From positions 1 to 17,353 of the forward strand of contig CBFIHR010000085.1 of assembly GCA_965662365.1 (NCBI GenBank): a DNA stretch of 17,353 bases. Reading direction: 5' to 3'. A program made the translations under genes and the position numbers. This document shows, piece by piece, positions 1 through 7,311 of the stretch. Every line of letters begins with the position of its first letter. Position 1 is the first letter of the stretch. A model generated the notes under the pieces. It was not told where the DNA came from. It made no database searches and saw only the letters and a list, made by a program, of their open reading frames with translations. This DNA comes from CAWVWD01 sp965662365. Its GTDB lineage: Bacteria; Bacteroidota; Bacteroidia; Chitinophagales; Saprospiraceae.

Positions 1-129
1 TGAGAATAAATGCTTACAAAGGACTACTTCTTGAATTTGTAACTATTTACAAGTTGTCATATTTATTGCTCGGGAGATTCTGATCTACGTCGGAATAACA
101 GATATTATTCATGGTTTTCAGAAAGTGAT

Positions 130-588
130 TTACATGTTTTGGGAAGCTGTTTTAATAGCCGCCTTGATTCTCGTGTAAGTGCCACAACGACAAATATTAC
201 CATTCATATTCGTTATAATTTCTTCATCGGTAGGATTAGAATTTTTCTCTAAAAAAGCAGCAGCGTTCATGATTTGTCCAGCTTGACAATAGCCACATTG
301 CGGTACATCATGTTCTATCCATGCTTTTTGTAATGGATGTGTACCGTTTTCGGACAAACCTTCGATAGTTGTGATTTTTTTATCACCGATATTTGATATT
401 TGCAGAACGCAAGAACGCATTGCGGAGCCGTCAACATGAACGGTACATGCGCCACATTGTGCCATACCGCAGCCAAACTTTGTGCCGACCAAATCTAAAT
501 TATCACGTAAAACCCAAAGTAAAGGCGTATCGGCATCGGCTTCTACTTGTTGACGTTTGCCATTGACATTGATGGTATAAGTTGCCAT
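130..588 (-). CDS. (2Fe-2S)-binding small subunit, IorA/CoxS-type
   Basis: Electron-transfer small subunit of a molybdenum hydroxylase (xanthine dehydrogenase family; isoquinoline 1-oxidoreductase alpha-like). It passes electrons from a molybdopterin large subunit through two 2Fe-2S clusters. All eight cluster cysteines are visible in 152 residues: C40, C45, C48 and C60 in the plant-ferredoxin-like N-terminal domain, and C98, C101, C133 and C135 in the helical C-terminal domain (CGYC and CRCG motifs). Length is normal for the family and there is no signal peptide. The ATG start directly precedes the ferredoxin strand. The large subunit usually follows at once, but the 129 nt downstream to the window edge contain no start of a long frame, so the partner is further away, elsewhere, or lost. 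The family is certain; the substrate cannot be told. Confidence 0.93.
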   Translation of the reverse strand: MATYTINVNGKRQQVEADADTPLLWVLRDNLDLVGTKFGCGMAQCGACTVHVDGSAMRSCVLQISNIGDKKITTIEGLSENGTHPLQKAWIEHDVPQCGYCQAGQIMNAAAFLEKNSNPTDEEIITNMNGNICRCGTYTRIKAAIKTASQNM

Positions 589-701
589 AAATTGTATTTA
601 TTTGGTTTTGAATTGATTTTTGAAATTTTGAAAACTTTAAGTTAAAACTTTTGGCTCAATTGTTCTAAAAATAAATCGGTTTTAAGATTCTTCTAAAAAA
701 A

Positions 702-923
702 TCATTTTACAACCTTCACCTCCATATCCTCAAATGTAACCACATCGCCTTCTCTTAGTTTTCGACGTTTTCGATATTCAACTTCGCCATTGACAAAAAT
801 TTCTCCGTCTTCAATCAATATTTTTGCATGACCGCCGGTTTGAGCAATTTGTGTAAATTTGAGCAGTTTCATTAATTCTATAAATTCCGAATTTGGTTTT
901 AGTTGTACGATTTCTGTTTGCAT
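702..923 (-). CDS. Small S4-domain RNA-binding protein, YbcJ-like
   Basis: A 73-residue protein made almost only of an S4 RNA-binding domain. Residues about 17-55 hold the helix followed by the typical S4 turn: a TGGHAK segment, an acidic DGEIFVNGE segment (residues 39-47) and a basic RKRRKLREGD patch (51-60). The family corresponds to the E. coli YbcJ type and is thought to bind structured RNA, possibly ribosomal; no catalytic domain is attached. It is divergent from the thioesterase gene at 1105, with about 180 nt between them. About 110 nt separate it from the 2Fe-2S gene downstream, so an operon is possible but not shown. Length matches the family. Confidence 0.88.
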   Translation of the reverse strand: MQTEIVQLKPNSEFIELMKLLKFTQIAQTGGHAKILIEDGEIFVNGEVEYRKRRKLREGDVVTFEDMEVKVVK

Positions 924-1063
924 ATGTTGTCTTAAATATTTGGTGTTAAATTATTAACTCAAAAAGATTAAAGATAAAATTATATTGGTAAACGAGTATT
1001 GTAAATATCATTAATTTCAGTATTTCCATTTGATTTTCTAACTTGACAGTCCGTAGATAAATT

Positions 1064-1078
1064 TATCGCGAAGCGATA
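1064..1078. repeat. Short perfect hairpin in the 924-1104 divergent gap
   Basis: Six-base arms (TATCGC/GCGATA) around a GAA loop, 27 nt upstream of the thioesterase start. There is no T-tract, so it is not a terminator. Arms of this kind with a GAA centre recur between genes in Bacteroidota genomes (recalled, not checked). It may be a dispersed palindrome, or a 5' UTR structure if transcription starts upstream. Confidence 0.5.
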
Positions 1079-1104
1079 GTTTCAAAATATGAAAACAAAA
1101 AATT

Positions 1105-1587
1105 ATGGCAAATAGACCTTCTAATATTTCGTTGCGTTTTTTAGCAGAACCAACCGATGTCAATTTTGGTGGAAAAGTTCATGGTGGAACGGTCATGAAA
1201 TGGATCGATCAAGCGGCTTATACCTGTGCAACTGCTTGGAGTCGAGAGTATTGTGTCACTGTTTATGTCGGTGGAATTCGGTTTTTAAAGCCAATTCGTA
1301 TCGGGCATTTGGTGGAAGCCAACGCAAAGGTCATTTATACTGGTAGCACCAGTTTACACATCATGGTCGATATTTATTCGGGGGATCCGAAAAGGGATAA
1401 TCGACAAAAAACGACGAATTGTGTCATTATTTTTGTTGCCGTCGATGATGCAGGCAATCCAGTACCAATCAAAAAATGGAAAGCTCAAACTGAAGAGGAA
1501 AAGAAATTAGAAAAATATGCTCAAATTCTAATGGAACGCCGTAAAGTGATTCACGAAGAACATGAAAAGATTTTTGGTAAAGATTGA
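1105..1587 (+). CDS. Acyl-CoA thioesterase, hotdog fold (YciA/ACOT7 type)
   Basis: Cytosolic hotdog-fold hydrolase that cleaves acyl-CoA to free acid and CoA. The family signature is near the N-terminus: N20 and a glycine/histidine-rich turn (FGGKVHGG, 21-28), then the helix ending in D35. N20 and D35 match the catalytic Asn and Asp positions of YciA-like enzymes. Strands with VYVGGIRFLKP (residues 54-64) and the acidic/basic helical C-terminus (residues 125-160) follow. Length 160 is normal for a single-hotdog enzyme. The ATG at 1105 begins immediately before the conserved N-terminal strand. An out-of-frame ATG at 1089 opens only eight codons. The VWA gene follows after 71 nt. Acyl-chain preference cannot be read from sequence. 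Confidence 0.92.
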   Translation: MANRPSNISLRFLAEPTDVNFGGKVHGGTVMKWIDQAAYTCATAWSREYCVTVYVGGIRFLKPIRIGHLVEANAKVIYTGSTSLHIMVDIYSGDPKRDNRQKTTNCVIIFVAVDDAGNPVPIKKWKAQTEEEKKLEKYAQILMERRKVIHEEHEKIFGKD

Positions 1588-1627
1588 GTAAACTATCCAC
1601 AAGAATAACCGTTCTATTACCTCAAAC

Positions 1628-1651
1628 TTTATACTTCACACTTTACACTTA
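1628..1651. repeat. Low-complexity ACTT/CACTTTA tract
   Basis: An imperfect tandem of 7-9 nt words (ACTTTATACTT, CACACTTT, ACACTTA) fills the gap just upstream of the VWA gene. Such tracts are frequent between genes in Bacteroidota (recalled, not verified). It sits where a 5' UTR would lie, so it could change expression if it varies in length. Confidence 0.45.
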
Positions 1652-1658
1652 GATAAAA

Positions 1659-2756
1659 ATGATTGGCTGGAGATTTAGAGAATATTTTTCGGAAAATGGC
1701 GAAGGTTCGACTTTTGAGAAGTTGTTGGACTTATTCAAAGAGCTGTTGGTATATACATCGGGTGATGTGAGTGAGGCGTTGAGTTGGTTGACAGAATTGG
1801 ATAAAGAATATGACTTGACGACCGACGATTACGGCATATCGGAGTTTATCCAAGACCTAATGGACAAAGGTTATATTCAATCGGATGATGAACAAAATCC
1901 ACGAGTCGTACCGACGGCAAAAATGGAAGGAGAAATACGTAAAAAAGCACTGGACGATATTTTTACCGATTTAAAAAAGTCAAAACGAGGCAAACACAGT
2001 ACAAGATTCAGTGGTTCGGGCGATGAACGCAGCAGCGAAACTCGACCGTATGAGTTTGGGGATAAATTAGATAACATTGATGTGTCTAACTCGCTTCGCA
2101 ATGCTCAAATCAATCACGGTTTAGATGATTTTCAGTTGACGCAAGATGACCTTGAAGTCCACGAAACGCAGTATCAAAGCCAGATGAGTACAGTTTTAAT
2201 GATTGATATTTCGCACTCGATGATTTTGTACGGTGAAGATAGAATCACGCCAGCCAAGAAAGTTGCGATGGCTTTAGCAGAGTTGATTACGACTCGTTAT
2301 CCGAAAGATACCTTAGATATTATTGTTTTTGGAAATGATGCCTGGCAAATTGAAATCAAAGATTTACCGTATTTACAAGTTGGGCCTTATCATACTAATA
2401 CGGTTGCTGGTTTGGAGTTAGCAATGGATATTCTGCGTCGTCGCCGCAATCCGAATAAGCAGATTTTTATGATCACGGACGGTAAACCAACTTGTATTAA
2501 AAAAGGTAAAAAATATATTAAAAATAGTTTTGGTTTGGATAGGAAAATTGTAGGTCGAACGCTGAACTTGGCTCAACGTTGTCGCAAACTTCAAATTCCT
2601 GTCACGACTTTTATGATTGCTCGTGATCCGTATTTGGTGAATTTCGTTGATCAATTTACAAAGGCCAATAACGGAAAAGCGTTTTACAGTTCGCTTCAAG
2701 GTTTGGGTGAATTTATTTTTAGAGATTATAAAAATAATAAGCGGAAACGATATTAA
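1659..2756 (+). CDS. VWA-domain protein with intact MIDAS
   Basis: A 365-residue soluble protein. The C-terminal half (about 176-350) is a von Willebrand factor A domain with a complete metal-ion-dependent adhesion site: DISHS (D183, S185, S187), a threonine around T246-T248, and D274 in the ITDG segment. The N-terminal half is acidic and helical, without a recognised enzyme motif, and is joined by a basic linker (about 105-130). There is no signal peptide or membrane segment. Cytosolic Bacteroidota VWA proteins of this build often work with MoxR or Mg-chelatase-like AAA+ ATPases, but no AAA+ gene lies in this window, so a partner is inference only. The gene ends 45 nt before a strong bidirectional terminator shared with the convergent caspase gene. 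Confidence 0.87.
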   Translation: MIGWRFREYFSENGEGSTFEKLLDLFKELLVYTSGDVSEALSWLTELDKEYDLTTDDYGISEFIQDLMDKGYIQSDDEQNPRVVPTAKMEGEIRKKALDDIFTDLKKSKRGKHSTRFSGSGDERSSETRPYEFGDKLDNIDVSNSLRNAQINHGLDDFQLTQDDLEVHETQYQSQMSTVLMIDISHSMILYGEDRITPAKKVAMALAELITTRYPKDTLDIIVFGNDAWQIEIKDLPYLQVGPYHTNTVAGLELAMDILRRRRNPNKQIFMITDGKPTCIKKGKKYIKNSFGLDRKIVGRTLNLAQRCRKLQIPVTTFMIARDPYLVNFVDQFTKANNGKAFYSSLQGLGEFIFRDYKNNKRKRY

Positions 2757-2801
2757 ATGACAGACCGTTGATGGTTGCCTGTTGCTCGCCTGACGGAAAA
2801 C

Positions 2802-2838
2802 AAAAATGCCATTTCGGTTCAATCGAAATGGCATTTTT
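2802..2838. terminator. Bidirectional intrinsic terminator
   Basis: Perfect 15-bp stem (arms 2802-2816 and 2824-2838) with a 7-nt loop. It begins with A5 and ends with T5, so it works in both directions. It separates the converging VWA and MORN-caspase genes. Confidence 0.9.
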
Positions 2839-2843
2839 AGTAT

Positions 2844-2869
2844 CTGATTGTCAACTGTTTAGCAATCAG
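2844..2869. repeat. Secondary hairpin at the caspase 3' end
   Basis: Seven-base arms (CTGATTG/CAATCAG) with a 12-nt loop containing a TCAACTGT word that recurs in other gaps. There is no T-tract next to it. It lies between the caspase stop codon and the shared terminator, and could be a 3' stabilising structure or repeat debris. Confidence 0.4.
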
Positions 2870-2896
2870 TGAATCGATAAGATTCTAACAATTATT

Positions 2897-4567
2897 TTAT
2901 TCCCTGACAACGCCTACAGGCATCCTGCCGTCAAAATTACCATCTAAGATTGGTGTTTGCCAGTTTCCAGTATAAGCACGGACATTTTTGTGAATGTAAT
3001 TGTATAACTCTTGAATTGTAACAATCTTATTTGTATCAATATCTGCCTCACCTTCCAAGCCTCTCATCAAAAAGTGACTAAAAATTCCTTGACGTAAACC
3101 GCTTGACTCTAACGAAGTTTCTTCAGCTTTTGAAGATAATAATAAAGCGGTTCCGCTTTGGATTTCGTCAAATGCTTTGTAATAATTTGCGATGACCGTA
3201 CTGGCGTTGTTTCCGCCTCTCGCTGCCAAACCGTTCAAACTACCGGAGTGACAAGCATCGGCAATACATAATTTAAATTTTGCAGGTGAATTATTAAAAA
3301 CGGTTTTCACTTCTTCGTGAAATAGTTTATTATTAAAACCATCAAAATCGAAAGGTAAAAAAGCACCTTTCAAACCATGTCCACTAAAATATAACAGCAC
3401 CATATCGTTAGAATCTGCCTTTTCGAACATTTCTTTCATATTTTGTAAAATATTCTTTTTCGTAGCGTCTTCATCAATTAAAATTGCTAGTTGATTTTTT
3501 GATAATGCGCCACCTTGAGGACTCATCAAGTGTGCATACATTCTATAAGCATCATCGTCTGTATAGTTTAAAACTGGCATGTGATTGTATTTTGCGACTC
3601 CTACAATAACAGCATAGACTTTCATAGTAGGGTCGAATGCCACGTTTGTTTTAGAGGCTAATGCTTCGAGTTCTTTAGCACTCGGAGGAGCTGCTCCTAA
3701 GTAGTTTCCGCTGTCCCAAAGACCACCTACAACTTCACCGTTTGCGAAGTACATTGTACCGTTTCCATGGAAGGTATTTTTTTTCCAACCGCCAGTGTAT
3801 TTATTGCCGGTAGAGTAGTAGCAGATACCTTCGCCACTCGCTGCACCATTTTCAAAATGCCCAATGTATTTACTACCGTCAGCATAGACATAAGTTCCTT
3901 CGCCGTTTTCACAATTGCCTGATATACAATCTTTTTTGCTTTGGTCTTCTTTTGTTCCAAGATACTCTCCATTTTGCCATAAGCCGACCCGAACATCTTC
4001 TGGTCCATAGTATTTGGTGCCTTCTCCATTATAATATCCCTCCTTCCACTCGCCAATATATTTAGAACCGTTAGCATAGAAATATGTACCATAACCATTA
4101 ATTTTTCCATTGCCAAAGTTACCTTCGTATTTACTTCCATCAGCGAAAAGCATTGTTCCTTCACCATTTTGGCAATCGCCAACGATACAACCCGTTTGTA
4201 CTTCGGGAGTTTGTTGTTCAATTTCAGCTTCTTCACTGATAGCAATCGGTTCACCACTCAAATCTTCGCCATAAAACTCGCCTTGCTTCCAATAGCCTTT
4301 AAAGACTCGACCATCAGCCATGGTCATTTTACCTTTTCCTTCTTGATAACGATGCACCCATTCACCGACGTATTCTCGACCGTCAGAATAAACCAATTTC
4401 CCCACACCATGAATTTCACCATCGACAAATTCCCCTTGATAAACCGCACCACTTGGGTATTTGAATTTTCCACGACCATTGACACAGTCACCAGACAGAC
4501 ATTGAGCAGCAAGGTCATTGAACCAAAGCACCGCTAAAAGTATCAAGCTATATTTTAAGAATTTCAT
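2897..4567 (-). CDS. Secreted MORN-repeat protein with caspase-fold (C14) peptidase domain
   Basis: A 556-residue exported protein. Residues 1-21 are a Sec signal peptide ending in an LAAQ cleavage region; C23 is not in a lipobox. Residues 23-290 form three blocks of MORN motifs (Y-x-G-x-[FW]-x-x-G), about eight or nine in all. Each block is opened by a paired-cysteine turn of the form C-x4-C-x-N-G: C23/C28, C127/C132, C214/C219. An acidic linker (101-125) follows block 1. Residues 317-530 are a caspase-like domain: strand VYAVIVGV, catalytic H397 in SGHG, catalytic C439 in DACHSG. Both catalytic residues are intact, so it should be an active cysteine peptidase of the metacaspase/C14 type, in the periplasm or outside the cell. 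The substrate is unknown. It is followed by a strong terminator and appears to be transcribed alone. Confidence 0.92.
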   Translation of the reverse strand: MKFLKYSLILLAVLWFNDLAAQCLSGDCVNGRGKFKYPSGAVYQGEFVDGEIHGVGKLVYSDGREYVGEWVHRYQEGKGKMTMADGRVFKGYWKQGEFYGEDLSGEPIAISEEAEIEQQTPEVQTGCIVGDCQNGEGTMLFADGSKYEGNFGNGKINGYGTYFYANGSKYIGEWKEGYYNGEGTKYYGPEDVRVGLWQNGEYLGTKEDQSKKDCISGNCENGEGTYVYADGSKYIGHFENGAASGEGICYYSTGNKYTGGWKKNTFHGNGTMYFANGEVVGGLWDSGNYLGAAPPSAKELEALASKTNVAFDPTMKVYAVIVGVAKYNHMPVLNYTDDDAYRMYAHLMSPQGGALSKNQLAILIDEDATKKNILQNMKEMFEKADSNDMVLLYFSGHGLKGAFLPFDFDGFNNKLFHEEVKTVFNNSPAKFKLCIADACHSGSLNGLAARGGNNASTVIANYYKAFDEIQSGTALLLSSKAEETSLESSGLRQGIFSHFLMRGLEGEADIDTNKIVTIQELYNYIHKNVRAYTGNWQTPILDGNFDGRMPVGVVRE

Positions 4568-4842
4568 ATCGAGTTTGTTTTAGACTTATTATGATTGCGT
4601 AATTACAACACGAAAACACGTAAAAAGGATAAAAGTGTATATTGAAAATGTTCAACTTGTTTTAAAAAGCGTAATGTTTATTCGATAGGTATAGGTTTTA
4701 CATTTGTTTTTTTATTAAACGTTACAATCCTACGAAAAATTATATTGTAATTTTCATGTGTTGTTTTCTTTTAGAGATGAGTAGGTTTAAAAATGAGTTC
4801 TGAATGAGGCATTTTGCTGTTTTGAAAGGATTAAGATTAACT
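4568..4842. other. Intergenic gap upstream of the MORN-caspase gene
   Basis: AT-rich sequence with no convincing open frame on either strand. It should contain the caspase promoter, but no clear TTTG/TAnnTTTG pair was found. Nothing else is recognised. Confidence 0.5.
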
Positions 4843-4879
4843 AAAAAAGGCAGTCCTAAGTATTCGGGACTGCCTTTTT
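4843..4879 (-). terminator. Intrinsic terminator of the 155-aa protein gene
   Basis: Eight-base GC-rich stem (4849-4856 with 4867-4874) and 10-nt loop, flanked by A6 on the left and T5 on the right. On the minus strand this is a hairpin followed by T6, directly behind the stop codon of the gene starting at 5352. Confidence 0.88.
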
Positions 4880-4884
4880 GTGAT

Positions 4885-5352
4885 TTATTCTAAAATTTCA
4901 ACTTTATAAACCAGGTATTTTGTATCGCCTCGCCACGGAAAAGTAACATATTTTTCTTTATAAAATAGTTCTACTCGTTTATCTGCTTTGTTAGCATCAT
5001 CAATATTGACTCGGACTTGTTCCTGCGAATTGGAAATGGAGAACTCCCACAAATCTTTATTATCGCCATAATTCAGTTGGCCTTCCCAAGTCTTGAATAT
5101 TACGCCTTTTTTACTGATTTTTACAACTTTACCAACTCTTGTACCTTGGCTGTAATTGATATTTGCATAAACCAGAAAACCACCAACTGCGATAATAATT
5201 GCAGCAATGATAATACGAGTTGTTACTCTTTTAGCTGTCTTTACACCAGCAGCCATTTTATCTTTGAAAGTGACTTCCTTATTAGTAGAATCTTTATCCA
5301 ATAAGTTATCTTTAGTTATTTTTTTTGTGTCGCTATTTTTATCTGTTGCCAT
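4885..5352 (-). CDS. Small single-pass membrane protein, conserved Bacteroidota family
   Basis: A 155-residue protein. Residues 1-45 are charged and lysine-rich (cytoplasmic), followed by one membrane segment at about 47-67 (IIIAAIIIAVGGFLVYA) and a soluble beta-rich domain (68-155). The latter starts with a YSQGTRVGKVVKISKKG motif (residues 68-84), then FKTWEGQL, and ends with FPWRGDTKYLVYKVE. This pattern matches a family common in Bacteroidota that databases sometimes label 6-phosphogluconate dehydrogenase (from memory). Nothing here resembles that enzyme: there is no Rossmann fold and the length is far too short. The N-terminal cytoplasmic extension is longer than I recall for the family. 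It is transcribed on its own, with its own terminator. Function unknown. Confidence 0.85.
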   Translation of the reverse strand: MATDKNSDTKKITKDNLLDKDSTNKEVTFKDKMAAGVKTAKRVTTRIIIAAIIIAVGGFLVYANINYSQGTRVGKVVKISKKGVIFKTWEGQLNYGDNKDLWEFSISNSQEQVRVNIDDANKADKRVELFYKEKYVTFPWRGDTKYLVYKVEILE

Positions 5353-5407
5353 GATTTAGTGATTCGTTTTGTTAATTTGCTAATTAAATCTTTCGGAAGA
5401 TAAGACA

Positions 5408-5422
5408 TTTTACAATGTAAAA
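5408..5422. promoter_or_regulatory. Near-perfect palindrome upstream of the 155-aa gene
   Basis: Seven-base arms TTTTACA/TGTAAAA around a single base, about 56 nt upstream of the start codon at 5352. Symmetry and position would suit a dimeric repressor operator. No regulator is known, and AT-rich palindromes arise by chance. Confidence 0.25.
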
Positions 5423-5477
5423 CGTCACTTTGTGGAATAATGTTAAATATCAAATATCAATTTATTTTTTCTCTGAC

Positions 5478-5507
5478 AAAACACGGAGTTTCTATTTACC
5501 GTGTTTT
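5478..5507 (-). terminator. Weak hairpin at the end of the decayed membrane gene
   Basis: Nine-base stem (5478-5486 with 5499-5507, AAAACACGG/CCGTGTTTT) and 12-nt loop. On the minus strand it covers the stop codon of the frame ending at 5492 and is followed by only four Ts. A plausible weak terminator. Confidence 0.4.
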
Positions 5508-5745
5508 AAATCATATTTTTCCCAAAGAGGTCTAGTAATAAGCCATAAAACTAATAAAGGTATAAAGAATAAATTATACGATTCATTTGATAATTATTAA
5601 TAGCAGCTTGACCTGTATATGACAAGTTTATCGAAAATATAATAATCGAAACGAAAAACATCTTTTTCGTACTATCAAAGTTGAAAAAATGATATATAAT
5701 AAGAATGTAATCTGTTACAAAAGGGAAATTTAATGGGAAATTAGG
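5492..5745 (-). pseudogene. Remnant of a membrane-protein gene (frameshifted, N-terminus missing)
   Basis: Two overlapping minus-strand frames join into one plausible hydrophobic protein end. The upstream frame (5745 down to 5551) lacks an early start and reads FPLNFPFVTDYILIIYHFF, then FDSTKKMFFVSIIIFSIN, then TGQAAINNYQMNRIIY. The other frame (5593 down to 5492) reads LFFIPLLVLWLITRPLWEKY and ends DLKHGK-stop. The frames differ by one base, so a single indel between about 5551 and 5593 would reconnect them into roughly 80 residues with two or three membrane segments. The 5' end stops at a TAA (5746-5748) only about 50 nt from the gmhA stop, so most of the gene is gone. I do not recognise the family. 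A sequencing indel could explain the frameshift but not the missing N-terminus. Confidence 0.5.
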
Positions 5746-5751
5746 TTAAGT

Positions 5752-5784
5752 AGGAATCGAATAGTTGTATTTTATTCGATTCCT
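5752..5784. repeat. 12-bp inverted repeat behind gmhA
   Basis: Perfect 12-base arms (5752-5763 with 5773-5784, AGGAATCGAATA and its complement) and a 9-nt loop, 14 nt after the gmhA stop codon. No T-tract follows in the gmhA direction. It may be a 3' stabilising or Rho-assisted end, or a small mobile repeat at the junction with the gene remnant. Confidence 0.55.
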
Positions 5785-5797
5785 TATTCCTAAAAAA

Positions 5798-6370
5798 TTA
5801 AAATAATTCTAACTCCACCAATTCACAAATAATATGGCCAACCGTGATATGTGATTCTTGAATTCGAGGCGTATCGGTCGAGGGCATATTGAGCAAATAA
5901 TCACTGAATCTTTTCATGTTACCACCAGTTGACCCGGTCATTCCGATAGTAATCATGTCCTGTATTTTGGCTTGTTCAAACGCTTTGACAATATTTCCGG
6001 AGTTACCGGAAGTTGAAATTCCGATAAGAATATCTCCAGGACGCCCTTTGGCTTTTATCAGTCGAGAGTAGATTTGATCGTAACTATAATCATTGGCGAC
6101 AGCCGTCAAATACGAAGTATTGACATGTAGCGCTTCCGCAAATAAAGGGTCACGATCCTTATAAAATCGCCCAGAAAACTCTGCCGCCAGGTGCTGTGCA
6201 TCGGCAGCACTACCGCCATTGCCACAAAACAAAATTTTCTTATCCGCACGCAAGGCTTTAACACAGACTTTTGCAACTTGTTCAATCGTTGCAATTAACA
6301 TTTTATCGTGCAAAATACGCTGTTTAACAGCAATACTTTCTGTAATAACACTTTTTATTTTTTCACTCAT
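5798..6370 (-). CDS. gmhA: D-sedoheptulose 7-phosphate isomerase
   Basis: SIS-domain isomerase converting sedoheptulose 7-phosphate to glycero-manno-heptose 7-phosphate, the first step towards ADP-heptose or GDP-heptose for lipopolysaccharide or surface glycans. The 190-residue length is normal. Visible motifs are the CGNGGSAADAQH sugar-phosphate loop (49-60), E64 in AAEFSGRF, GISTSGNSGN (117-126), and Q171 and H179 in the last helices. H60, E64, Q171 and H179 line up one residue off from the E. coli GmhA metal and catalytic positions (H61, E65, Q172, H180), so the site is complete. It is cytosolic. Other heptose genes (hldE, gmhB, hldD) are not in the window, so this copy is separated from its pathway. 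Confidence 0.95.
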   Translation of the reverse strand: MSEKIKSVITESIAVKQRILHDKMLIATIEQVAKVCVKALRADKKILFCGNGGSAADAQHLAAEFSGRFYKDRDPLFAEALHVNTSYLTAVANDYSYDQIYSRLIKAKGRPGDILIGISTSGNSGNIVKAFEQAKIQDMITIGMTGSTGGNMKRFSDYLLNMPSTDTPRIQESHITVGHIICELVELELF

Positions 6371-6388
6371 TTGCGAGTCCCTAGATAG

Positions 6389-6443
6389 TGATTCATAATT
6401 AGTTTTATAACTTACAACTTGGTAACAAACTAATTATGAATCA
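6389..6443. repeat. 17-bp inverted repeat between the barrel-like gene and gmhA
   Basis: Perfect 17-base arms (6389-6405 with 6427-6443, from TGATTCATAATTAGTTT) around a 21-nt loop that itself has a TTAC/GTAA mini-stem. It nearly fills the 80-nt gap. No T-tract follows on the minus strand, so it is not a typical intrinsic terminator. It may uncouple the two genes, protect transcript ends, or be a dispersed palindromic element. Confidence 0.75.
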
Positions 6444-6450
6444 ATAAAAT

Positions 6451-7206
6451 TTAATAATAAACTTCGGTACTTTTTGTATCGTAAAGTGGTAAAATCCAAC
6501 CGGCTTTGAAACCAATCAAGTTATCAAAACGCTGTGCTGTTTCTGCTATTCCAGTATCGTAGTTGACTGTTCGGCGGTTTCTCGTAAGCCCTTGCGTAAA
6601 CTCTGCACCAACATAGAAATTAATCAATCGATTGCGGCTAAGATATTGATAACCAATAAACTCTGTAAATCCTACGCCATACGTCAGTCTATCATAACCT
6701 AAGCGATAAGCACCTTGCTTGCCTGATAATTGTGGCAAATTTCCCGCTTCATCAATTCTGATTTTATGACGCAAAACACCAATACTTCCCGTCACTCGAA
6801 TCCCTGAACGTTTATCTTCTGTGAGAGGAATGATTTTACCAATTGTTCCACCAATAAAGTAACCACGTTGATTTAAAGAGACTAGTGCAAAGCCTTTATC
6901 TTGACTGAGAATTTCACCAGTCGAAGTTCGTAGATTGGCCAGTACATCTTCTTTTACATCGCCACCAAATAGCGTTTTGGCATCGAGCCCAAACAACCAT
7001 TGATTTTTGGACATATAGGTAGGACTTAAACCAATACTGAAACCTGATCCGAAACGTTCTGCCAGTATTCCTGTCGGAATCTCTCCACCATAATGAATAT
7101 TGACCAATACACCGCTTGGACTTTCCAGGACTTCCTCTATCTGTCCGAAGGCGAATGTTGTGCAAAGCGTTAATAATATTATTAAATATGCTTTAAATTT
7201 ATTCAT
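6451..7206 (-). CDS. Exported outer-membrane beta-barrel-like protein, family not recognised
   Basis: About 251 residues from an ATG at 7206. A TTG five codons upstream (7221) is in frame, but the ATG gives a compact Sec signal peptide (MNKFKAYLIILLTL then CTTFAFGQ). The mature part shows repeated strands of alternating hydrophobic residues with Gly/Tyr/Asn-rich turns (for example FSIGLSPTYMSKNQWLFG, RGYFIGGTIGKI, YGVGFTEFIGYQYL, INFYVGAEFTQG). It closes with the end strand FKAGWILPLYD. This suggests a small outer-membrane barrel. No enzymatic motif is visible. The gene lies just upstream of gmhA on the same strand, but the 17-bp inverted repeat separates them. Function is unknown; the barrel call is inferred from strand pattern and signal peptide. 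Confidence 0.7.
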   Translation of the reverse strand: MNKFKAYLIILLTLCTTFAFGQIEEVLESPSGVLVNIHYGGEIPTGILAERFGSGFSIGLSPTYMSKNQWLFGLDAKTLFGGDVKEDVLANLRTSTGEILSQDKGFALVSLNQRGYFIGGTIGKIIPLTEDKRSGIRVTGSIGVLRHKIRIDEAGNLPQLSGKQGAYRLGYDRLTYGVGFTEFIGYQYLSRNRLINFYVGAEFTQGLTRNRRTVNYDTGIAETAQRFDNLIGFKAGWILPLYDTKSTEVYY

Positions 7207-7311
7207 ATTAAGTTGATTCAAAATTTTGTGCGAAAATAAAACTATTAAACGCTATTGCCAAAATCTTTGCTGCTATTGTTCAATGCACAGATGTCAAGAG
7301 GTAGAGATTGT

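Noticed and set aside
3727..4257. 176-residue minus-strand frame inside the MORN region
   Set aside because: It is a shadow of the MORN repeats in another frame; the repeat periodicity keeps it open. The main frame has signal peptide, MORN and caspase motifs.
5017..5304. 95-residue plus-strand frame opposite the 155-aa membrane protein
   Set aside because: Antisense shadow; the minus-strand frame has a membrane segment, conserved motifs and its own terminator.
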